A program made the position numbers and the translations under genes. Below the pieces are notes generated by a model, which saw only the letters and a list, made by a program, of their open reading frames with translations, was not told where the DNA came from and made no database searches. A stretch of 14,422 bases of DNA from Pigoraptor vietnamica (lineage: Eukaryota; Opisthokonta; Filasterea), in contig CALSCQ010000954.1 of assembly GCA_943704525.1 (NCBI GenBank), positions 1 through 14,422 of the forward strand, read 5' to 3'. Of the stretch, positions 1-8,354 are shown piece by piece. Each line of letters starts with the position of its first letter. Positions within the stretch are counted from its first letter, which is position 1.

Positions 1-115
<115 letters not shown>

Positions 116-334
116 TCACATTCACACTTTCAATTGCATTCGTATTTGTCCCTTCCTGTCTTCTAGCCCATATGGTCTCGCATACATTCGCTCAAGAAAT
201 GCACATTAGGCCTGCGCCACAACCACGCATGTGTGCACGATATAATCACCTCTCCTTGTACCAATAACTTGATTTCCGTTTGCCTGGGGTCCAAAAACAT
301 GTGATGAGCACACGTCACACTCAGCCCGCCTTTC

Positions 335-407
335 GTGTGAGTGTGTGTGTGTGTGTGTGTCGCACGTGTGCGTATGCGCGTGTGCATGCACGTGCGCACG
401 TGCGCGT
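335..407. repeat. GT-rich alternating purine-pyrimidine tract
   Basis: A pure GT run (about 341-360) grades into mixed GT/CG/CA alternation up to about 407. It would lie inside the proposed second intron of the ERICH3-like minus-strand gene, where it reads as CA on the sense strand. Reading frames through it give only Cys-Val or His-Thr strings and are not credible proteins. Confidence 0.9.
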
Positions 408-448
408 TTGCTCACTGCCAACAGCAAAACGGACTCATAATCACGCAC

Positions 449-727
449 CATGCCCACTCGACCCAGGTGCTTCTGCACGTGCGGCTTCGCAAAGTACGAC
501 TTGAGGTGCCGGTCATAAAGGCTGCAAGGACCGAAGACATGCGTGAGCACAGCCAGGAAGAGGTGTGCACGAGCCAGGCATATTGCCCACGCGAGGCGAC
601 GACGGCCCGTCGCATAGAACGCGTGACATACCTGTTGTACTGCTGCTGCTTTTCTCCAATGGGGTCCGTCAGTGTAGTCACGTGCTCTGCGGACTTTGAA
701 AGGCGAATGTCCTGCCGAGAACCTCCC
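449..727 (-). CDS. ERICH3-like N-terminal fragment (two exons, partial)
   Basis: Two minus-strand exons join in frame: 727-632 (acceptor TTCAG, donor GTATGT) and 521-449 (acceptor TTGCAG, donor GTGCGT). The junction encodes YNSLYDRHLKSYF followed by HVQKHLGRVGM. From memory, this resembles the conserved N-terminal motif of ERICH3 (YNSL-x-D-x-HL-x2-YF, then HL-x-R-x-G), a glutamate-rich protein linked to cilia in animals. The first exon also reads open upstream of the motif, with residues such as SAEHVTTL and PIGEKQQQ. A possible third exon lies at 283-250 (ANGNQVIGTRR). I could not find the start codon or the 3' end; the gene would run left into the AC repeat. The family assignment rests on one short motif, so this is a tentative call, and a pseudogene fragment is possible. 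Confidence 0.42.
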
Positions 728-773
728 CTGAAGAGCGAATGGCGAGGCACGACATTCAGACCACCGAAGCGGA

Positions 774-988
774 TGCACACACACACACACACATACAGAC
801 AGAAACAAGACACTCACACGCACATACACATACACGGTCACACATACACGGTCACACACATCCGCGCGCGCATATACACACACAATTCACACACTCACAC
901 ACGCAGACCAGCGCCCACACACGCTCGCGAATGGACACACACACGCAAGCACACAAACACAGCACACAACCGAGGACACACGCACAAG
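774..988. repeat. CA-rich low-complexity block
   Basis: CA dinucleotide runs are mixed with CACG, CATA and short duplicated units. One example is a GGTCACACATACAC-like unit repeated near 836-860. There is a CG-alternating stretch near 863-870. The open frames on both strands are His-Thr or Cys-Val strings and are not coding. The block lies upstream of the ERICH3-like exons on their strand and may sit in an intron or 5' region of that gene. Confidence 0.9.
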
Positions 989-1853
989 TTCCCGGTGATG
1001 TAGAACGACGCTTCTTCATGCGCGTGTTGTTGGTTGGCCCGCGTTGGCGAGCCATGGCCATTCGTGACGCCGGGGCTCGGCGAACGCCCGGCGACGCTGT
1101 TTACAGTCCTACTCAAAACGGGAGAGTCGGGTCAAAACAGACGAAAGGATCGGAGCGGAGACAAAGTGCGGCTGCTTTGTGCGCATTATTAAGCGAGGGT
1201 GGACATCGCAGTGACACTCACGAGAGCTGCGGCAGGGACAGGGCAGTTTCGCCCGTTTCTCCCATCGTCGCCTGAGGCGCAGGTGCGCCCTCCACCCCAC
1301 TCGTCGCCACTATCCGAGAACTTCCGTCTATTATACACGAACATGCGCAGAGGGTGCGAGAAGGTGACTTTCGAACGACTCGGCGTTGGTTTGTGCTCGT
1401 CGTCTGTCTTCTCTTTGGGAGGGAAGATGCACACTCAGCCTGTGTCAGGCACTGCAGCGGCCCTTAGCAACGGAGGAGACGGGATTTCCACATATAGCCA
1501 TGATGTTCGTATAAATGACTTATATGAATACTTATGAAATATATATACTGTTAAAGATATTAATTTCATTAATTTCCAATACAAGAATTTTCTGACCATT
1601 GATCTCCTTATCAAGGAGGTAACGTGTTGTATTATTCGCGGCGTCGTCGGCGTACTCAGGCACTTGACCTTTCTATTTGCTTCTATAGTTCTTCCCTTTT
1701 GCATTTTCCCAAAGGGACGCTTGTGCTGGCGTAAGCTGTTCGCATTGCTCCTATTTCGCGTGGGGCCCACACACGATCCTGGCAATGGAGTGTCGCTGAG
1801 TCGGCTGTTGTCACGAGGACCACTCTGCGGGCGCCGCGGGAATTTCATCCAAC
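989..1853. other. Intergenic region upstream of CAMTA, with an AT-rich block
   Basis: No convincing exon was found on either strand. The stretch 1480-1680 is much richer in A+T than its surroundings. It includes a TATAAATG-like string near 1510, runs of TATA near 1538-1550, and a short inverted repeat (CTCCTT, three-base loop, AAGGAG) at 1604-1618. This is the probable promoter region of CAMTA and, if the left gene is real, possibly part of a divergent promoter. No specific factor site is identifiable. The ORF on the minus strand across 1435-1887 resembles no family I know. Confidence 0.6.
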
Positions 1854-4800
1854 ATGGCGGGCGCGAGAGTGCTGCTCCCCGACGCACTCGCGCGCATTCA
1901 GCCTGCTGCGGACCTCCCGCCGCTGGTCTATCGGCGGCTTACGAACGAAGTGAGTATATCTCTAGTTGGCGTAGTCGTCGTGTTGTCGCTGTTACGGTTG
2001 CGAGAGCAAAAACGGTGTCATGAACTTAATTACTAATGTCCAACCGCGCGTGTGCTTGCAGGAGATTGCGGCGTTTCTCATATCCTACGGCAATCACGAG
2101 GCGTGGAAGAGGCGGGAGGCCGTGTCGGTGCCGCCGAGCGGGTCGCTGTTTCTCTTTGACCGGCGACAGACCAAGTTGTTTCGAAAGGATGGGTACAATT
2201 GGAAGCGGCGCAAGAGCGGCACGTCCATTCGCGAGGACCACATGAAGCTGATGGTGAACGGCGCCAAGGTACGTGGCCTGTTCGCGTCAATGTTGGCCAC
2301 CGCGACGCTATTTTTGTCACGGCCCCTTGCGTAGTTCACGCCGTGTGCATTACTCTGTACATTTTGCACGCCTTCTCTCGCACGTGCGTGCTGTTGTCTC
2401 TGTAACGGTGTGCAATTCAATCGCATTCGCGTCTATCCCTCCAGTGTCTCTACGGCTGTTACGCGCACTCTGAGGACGGGACCTTCCGTCGGCGCACCTA
2501 CTGGCTCGTTCATAGCCCGTCTGTAGTCCTCGTCCACTATCTCGATGAACGCGATGCGGAGGTTGCGCTGGGCGACGAGGAGGCCGCGGCCGAAGAGGTC
2601 GACGCCGACGCTGAGGGGCTAGAGGCCCCTCTGGAAGACGCCGACGACTTCGCGTATCTCCCTGGCGAGGGTGCGGCGGTTATTCCCCCGTCCCCCACCA
2701 CGGCCCTGGCATTCGACATTGTCGACGCGACATTTGGTCAGATCCCCTCGCAGCCGCGCGATTTTAAGTTCGAGCCGCAGGGCGTGGACGACGTGTGGGA
2801 CGAAGCGGACAAGCTCCTGCAGTTGATGGCCGGCGCTGACGGCCGTGTTTCGTCCGTGGATCTCGTGTCGCCCAAGGGGCAGCGCACGCCCACTGCGTCA
2901 ACGACCCCGCGCAGGCGCGGACGTCCGTCCCCCGGCATCGGCGGTGTGTCGCGGATGGACACGGCCGCTTTCGCACTCCCGCAGGGCCCGAGCCCCAAGA
3001 AGCAGCGCGCGTCGACGCCAAGCGCCACGTCCGTGCAGTCGGTTACGTGGATGCCCTCTGCGCCGAAGGGCCACGCACGCTCCTACTCGACAGGCGCGGC
3101 GGTACCGCAATCGGTGGCTACGGAGATGCAGTGGATCGCGCACCAGCCCGCTGCGCAGCGCCCGCCACGACCGCGCGTAGTGGATGTCAGCCCTGAAGCC
3201 TGCGACGTGGGTTGCAGCGTGAAGGTGCTGGTGGTTGGGCAGCTCGGTCCCGCGAATGTGAGCTACACGTGCCTGTTTGGCGGCATTCCGGTGCTGACAG
3301 AGGTCGTCCAAGAGGGTGTCCTGCGTTGCCACGCGCCACGTAAGTTTTCGTTCCGCGTGCTCGCGATTGAAATTTATCAGGCGTCGATTTTTCTTTTTTC
3401 ACGCCGCTTTTGATGTTTTTTTTTGGCAGCATTGTGTGCGTGTGTGTGTGTGTGCGTGTGTGTGTGTGTGGCTGTGCTAAATACTTTGTGCTCTCTTACA
3501 GCGGCACCGTCTGCTGGGAAAGTGGCCTTGACCGTCGCGCGCGAGGGATGCCTCGAGCAGTCGACGCCCGTTTGGTTTGAGTACCGAGAAGGGAGCACGG
3601 CGCCTCCAGAGTGGCTCACAATTGATGGTGGGTGCCGTTGGACAGCAGCCCTGATACTTTCCCGCGCAATGTGGCTCACGGTCTGTTTTCTGTTTCGCAG
3701 CGTCTGCCTTTCGCGTGCGCCTGTTCGAGCGCATGCGATACCTCGAGCGCCTTGCCTTGGGCGACTCGCGCTTCGACAACACGCCCGTCGACGCCGCGGC
3801 CATATGCGAGCAGCTGGGGGATGCGCTTGACGCCCAACTCCTTGCCTCGGCGCAGCGCATGATCGTCAGCATGCAGGTCGCCAGCGCGTCTGGCGCGGAC
3901 GGCGCGAGGGATGAATGGGGTGCGCGCGTGAACACTACCGTGCCGGATGGACCGACCCGCCGCAGCGATCCGAAGGGCATGACGGCCCTTCACCTCGCGT
4001 GCGCGCTGGGCCACGCTCGTCTTGTCGCGGCGCTGCGTGCGCTGTGGGACTGTGCGAGCGAGTCGCCAATTCTCGACAACGATGGACTCAGTGTGGGCGA
4101 CGGGACGGCGGAGCACACGAAGCTATTCGTAGCGCTGGCGCTGGGTGAAACGGACCCGATGGCGCTGGATTTTGCGCGCTGTTCTCCGCTCCTGTGGGCG
4201 TGCGCTGCCGGTAGTTTTGACATTGCGAAGGTCGGTGTTGCACGCTGATACCCGCCACACCATGTTTGACGCATCGTGTGCAGTGGCCATCGGCTGTCTC
4301 GGAGTGTCTCGTCGTATTCATGCTAACGCGCGCCTATCTTGTAGGTTCTCGTCGCAACGGACGCGGCCATCCTCGGCATGCAAGACGCATGGGGACGATC
4401 GCCCGCCGCCGTCGCCCGTCTCAACAAGCACGACCTTCTCTCGGACGCCCTCGAGGCGTTCTGCCGGGCGGAGGACGCTGCGCATGGCGAAGGGGCGTCG
4501 GGGGATGTCCACATGGACGGCGCTGCGCCTGCGCCGACGGCCACCCGTGGACAGGTTGCCGAGATGTGGGCGGACGTCGTTGCGGGCTCGTCGAGCGGTC
4601 TGCTGGATCGCGACTTTTCGGAGCTCACACTCCGAGGTGAGTATTGCCTATGTCCTCGCGTGGCTCACGTGTGATGCCCGGGGCTTATGTGAGCCCGTTT
4701 GCTGCGCAGATCGCGACTACATTGAGCTCTATCGCGCCGCGAGGATCATCCAGAACGCATTCCGCGACTACAAGGTATTGCGCCCGCATGCGTTGTTTTG

Positions 4801-5469
4801 CCCGAGGGGTTGTAGGGTCTGTGGCCCCGGCGGTGCGCGATTTTCGGCGCGCAGACAATTGTCACTGATGCTGTTTGTGCGATGCAGGGGAGCCAGCGTC
4901 GCAAGCAAATGGTGGATGCCGCAGTCGTCATCCAGAGCCACTTCAGGCGGTACAAGGAGAGCGTGCGCACGAAACAGATGCACGCCGCCGCGGCGCGGAT
5001 TCAAAATAGGTGCGACTGATGGGCATCATTGGCGTCCATGTGCCACCCATTCTTCGCGCGGCAATTGTTGGCGTTCGCTTACATCCGCCACTGCAGGTAT
5101 CGGACGTATCGGCAGCACACGCAATTTCTCGAAAGCAGGCACGCCGCCGTCACAATCCAGCGCCAGTTTCGCGAACACCGACAGCGTAAAATGCGCGAGC
5201 AGGCGCGTGAGGCGCGAGCAGATATCGCTCGGCACCGGTCGTCGTCGACGTCGATGGACGGTGGCGCTGGCGCGAGCGCGGGCATGGGCGTGGGCGACGG
5301 CAGGAGCCACGGAGGGGCGCTGCCCGTTTCGCCGCAGCCGCTCACGCTGAGCGATTTTGGCCTGTTCTCGAGCGGCGTGGGGGATGGCGCGGATGGTTCT
5401 AAGGAAGACGCGCACGCATCTCTAGACCTTGCCAATTTCACGTCGCTGTCGCCAGTCGTGGGCGTGTGA
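1854..5469 (+). CDS. CAMTA: CAMTA (calmodulin-binding transcription activator), nine exons, 901 aa
   Basis: Exons: 1854-1949, 2062-2268, 2445-3339, 3502-3627, 3701-4230, 4345-4636, 4710-4774, 4888-5009 and 5097-5469. All introns are GT-AG, the phases agree throughout, and the model totals 901 residues. Domain order matches the CAMTA family. The CG-1 DNA-binding domain lies at about 20-140, with PPSGSLFLFDRR, FRKDGYNWKRR, YAHSEDGTFRRRTYW and VLVHYLDE. A TIG/IPT fold is at about 342-432 and ankyrin-like repeats are at about 532-640 (GMTALHLACALGHARLV; CSPLLWACAAGSFDIAK). Four IQ motifs follow at about 726-809 (IIQNAFRDY, VIQSHFRRY, RIQNRYRTY, TIQRQFREH). An acidic stretch follows CG-1 (about 142-166), and basic PRRRGRP and SPKKQR segments may be nuclear localisation signals. 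CAMTAs bind CGCG/CGTG-type sites and respond to calcium through calmodulin; that role is inferred here. The ATG at 1854 puts CG-1 near the N terminus, as is usual. The C-terminal tail after the IQ motifs is low in complexity and not recognised. Confidence 0.95.
3433..3470 (+). repeat. (TG)n tract inside CAMTA intron 3
   Basis: A TG microsatellite with two CG interruptions lies between a strong decoy acceptor (T-run then GGCAG ending at 3429) and the acceptor used in the model (TTACAG ending at 3501). It is open in the CAMTA frame; see the finding on a possible alternative isoform. Confidence 0.93.
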
Positions 5470-5621
5470 TGGGCTGCGGCGCCGATGTTTGCAGCTGTGC
5501 GGGTCGCAGCTTGCATTGGTAAACATTTTTTCCAGACGTCCGAGACGATCGGATGACTCTGCATAAAACTTTGTGTATTCATGTCACACACATGCACACA
5601 CAAACGAGATGAGCCTGTCGG

Positions 5622-6423
5622 CTATTTGGCGTCCGCCCCCTTCGGCTTACTCAGCGATTGCGACGTTCGTATGGATATTATGTTGTTGCTCAGCGTAACA
5701 ATGTCGGACTCGCCCAGCTGCAATCGGGAAATGCATGCGTAAGTGGCACGGAGCAACACACAATCCCCTGCCGCAATGCAACCACTTTGCCGCCCGCTCC
5801 CTCTTGCACCGTCAGCATCCTGGTCGACGCTGCGACCCAACGGTTGACGCAGTCCTCACTACCAGTCGTGCGTTCGCCCGCTCTCGCTCACACGCAGAGG
5901 TGCACGTCAGGTGCATTTCACAAAGCCCACAACGACGACTCAACCACTCACCCGAATACCGCCCACTCCTTCCGCGTACAAGTAGTACTTTTCAAGCTCA
6001 GGGTGGACCATGCGCGCGAATTCTCGCACGGTCGTATTTGGCGGCACAAGGATGCAATCCCGAAACACATACGGCGACCTGCACACAGCACGGATGAGTA
6101 TGAATGTACGGGAGCGTCAGGAAGGAGACGAAGAGGTAAGAGTAGTGTTGGGGAAGACATCGCACGCTGGCCGCACCCGTCGCCGCCAAAGCTGTTGATG
6201 TTCTTGACGGGATAAGCCGGGATAAACCCGCGCACTTCGACGGCGCGCTTGATGGCGTCGGTGCAGCCCGTGCCGCCGTGTCGATAGAGGACGAGATCTT
6301 AACGGTTCGGAGGGAAGCAAAGCGACACCGTGAATAACATGATGCACATCGCTCAGTGCACACAGGCAGTCACGCACACAATCGTATGCTCACATGCGCG
6401 CACACACGCACACACACACACAC

Positions 6424-6495
<72 letters not shown>

Positions 6496-8044
6496 TACAA
6501 ACCATTAATCTTCGAGAGACGGGCTTTTGTCTTGTCGTCCATAGGTTTGAGTTCGGAATTCTGCGTCACATAGGCGCGAAAGTGTCAGCGCTCCACCGTG
6601 GCGTACGTGAGTGCGCTGTGAACGCTAGCGAGCATTCGCAACACGAGCGATATAGAAACAACCAGCGCATAGACATGCCTCCTCGTGCGTCTTAAACGTG
6701 TCCGTTCCCTCCTCGTAATCGATGAAGCGGTCCTTGGTGAGCTTGCGGAGGAAGCATTCGGCAAGTGCGCTCGAGAGAACGACCATGTCCTGAATGCGGG
6801 CACGATTGTGAATATGGGTCAACGATACACAGCACTACCATTAGAGCCATTCACACCACAACCACCCACTTACACACAACACAAAACACACACAGCCACC
6901 CACGCTTCCGTGCTTCTTCATGATGCGCTGAATGTTGCGGTCAGAGTCCGCGTGGTCGATCTTGTTGAGCACAATCACCGTCGGAAAGCGCTCCTCGAGA
7001 AACGCCGCAACGACCTTGTGCAGGTGGTCATCCTGCCACTCATGCAGCGGGGGGAGATCCCCGGCAATTTTCGAGAAGAAACGCGCGACAAGCGCCTCCC
7101 TCGTGCCGTACCCGCTGAGCTGCTGGTGGAGTGTCGCGACGGGATCGCTGCGCGTCGACACGTGGCGGCGCACGATCCCGCCCCAATGCTTCTGCAGATT
7201 GTGAAAGATCCAGAGATGAATCTCCCACTGGAGCCAGTCGACGTCCGCGGTCGGGTCGTAGCCCGTCGTGGACTCGCCCTTCTCGTTCGTCGTGCCGCTC
7301 GCATCGACAATGTGAAGAAGCACGTCGGCCTCACGCAGGTTGTCGAGGAACTGGTTGCCGAGACCCTGCAGGGTGCATGCATGAGACCCCGGTCAACCAC
7401 ATTGTCGCACACAGCCGCACAGGGGAGTGACTACGTGCAGAACACCGACGCACAAGCCCAAAAAGTTACCACATTGTCGCACACAGCCGCACAGGCGAGT
7501 GACTACATGTCAGACACAGCCACGCAGAAGCGACGCACAAACAACACACTCACGCCCAAACAAAGAACTATAAGTTACACACAACCGGACAGATCACTGA
7601 CACACAATGTCACGCATAAACGATTACTCGGCAACCACATAGATCGTCACGCTCACGCCACAGCGGCGATCTCAAAAACGAAGCCGGGCGCGACAGGGAA
7701 TGCGATAGCCACAAAGGAGGTAGCGTGCACAAAGCCATCAACCATCGAGAATGGATTCTGACCTTGCCCTCGTGCGCGCCCGGCACAAGCCCAGCGACGT
7801 CCTTCAGTCGTACGGGCACCCATCTCCGCCCGTTGACGCACTTGCCATAGCGCGGCTTGCACTTGTCTGTCTTGCCGTGTCGCTTGCACGGACACTCCGT
7901 CACGTAGAAAGTCACGCCGAGGTTGGGCTCGATCGTGGTAAAGGGGTAGTTGCCCGTTTTTGCGTTGGCATCCGTCACGGCGTTGAGGAACGTCGACTTC
8001 CCAGCGGACGGCTTACCGACGCACGCAAGCAGAAGGTCGCGCAT
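5622..8044 (-). CDS. Ygr210-like GTPase (Obg-like/YchF-related), seven exons, 418 aa
   Basis: Minus-strand exons: 8044-7763, 7365-6904, 6789-6679, 6560-6503, 6297-6177, 6078-5952 and 5717-5622 (TAG). The phases are consistent and the model gives 418 residues, close to yeast YGR210C as I recall it. The P-loop GKPSAGKST is at 11-18 with the preceding Gly at 10, DVAG (G3) is at 82-85, NKID (G4) is at 228-231 and SSA (G5-like) is at 254-256. A Cys-rich insert with Cys at 51, 53, 62 and 69 and the segment WVPVRLKDVAGLVPGAHEGK are typical of the Ygr210 branch. The C-terminal TGS-like region is about 327-409 (VFRDCILVPPNTTVREFARM; LGESDIVTLSNNIISIRT). The intact NKxD predicts GTP rather than ATP preference, unlike OLA1/YchF. 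The family is thought to act in ribosome or translation-associated functions, but its precise role is poorly defined. The start at 8044 gives the family-typical MRD opening; no upstream in-frame ATG is needed. Intron 3 uses a GC donor. Confidence 0.95.
6391..6494. repeat. (CA)n followed by (GC)7 inside GTPase intron 4
   Basis: A long CA run on the plus strand passes directly into GCGCGCGCGCGCGC at 6481-6494. In the sense direction of the GTPase gene, the CG/TG block begins only eight bases into the intron, right after the donor at 6502. This is a strong candidate for Z-DNA formation. It is not coding. Confidence 0.95.
7396..7506. repeat. Two-copy direct repeat (39 bases, spaced 72) in GTPase intron 1
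   Basis: Copies at 7396-7434 and 7468-7506 differ at one base by eye (G versus C near the end). Each starts ACCACATTGTCGCACACAGC. They lie in the longest intron of the window (7366-7762). Two copies with CA-rich surroundings suggest a local duplication, not a CRISPR or a mobile element end. Confidence 0.9.
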
Positions 8045-8354
8045 TCTCGAGAACACCGTACTGTTGTTGTCGCAAAAATAAAACTGTCTGTCCCGTCGCG
8101 CAGGAGGGTGCTTGAAGTACCAACCGGTATACTCTCAGTGGCGTGTGGCAATCGGTCGTGACGTCACGGTGTGTTACAAGTGCCGGCGTCTTTTTTTTTT
8201 TTTTTTTTCCTTTTTGGGCGCAAGAAATGTATTTACCAGAGCAAACGCGACGGCAGCGGCAGCGCAGCGATACGCAAGCACAACGCAGAACGAGCATTGT
8301 AGTGTGTGGTGAGGGTGTGAGTGTCTGTGTGTCTGTGTCTGTGAGCCATGAAGC
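8045..8354. other. Intergenic: DNAJB13 3' flank and GTPase promoter region, with a T18 run
   Basis: Both flanking genes are on minus, so this 310-base gap holds the 3' flank of the J-protein gene and the 5' flank of the GTPase gene. It contains a run of 18 T at 8191-8208 (A18 on the coding strand) and a GT-rich stretch at about 8305-8342. No exon, tRNA or recognisable polyadenylation signal was found. Confidence 0.6.

Noticed and set aside
206-883. 225-codon open frame on the minus strand
   Set aside because: Much of it is microsatellite-encoded His/Thr/Val/Cys. Only the part overlapping 449-521 has meaning, and it makes sense only after splicing to the exon at 632-727.
341-1003. 220-codon open frame on the plus strand
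   Set aside because: It is dominated by dinucleotide-repeat peptides and is antisense to the proposed ERICH3-like exons.
4145-5350. 401-codon open frame on the plus strand
   Set aside because: It is a shifted frame over CAMTA exons 5-9, Arg-rich as expected for an off-frame read of GC-rich coding DNA. The ankyrin and IQ motifs are in the CAMTA frame.
7396-7506. Spaced direct repeats considered as a CRISPR array
   Set aside because: There are only two copies, the host is a eukaryote, and they lie inside a well-defined intron.
6685-7761. 358-codon open frame on the plus strand
   Set aside because: It is antisense to GTPase exons 2 and 3 and reads through their introns. The minus strand encodes a clear GTPase there.
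8191-8208. T18 run considered as the poly(A) tail of a retrocopy on minus
   Set aside because: No recognisable gene-derived sequence lies next to it and no target-site duplication was seen; it is more simply a homopolymer.
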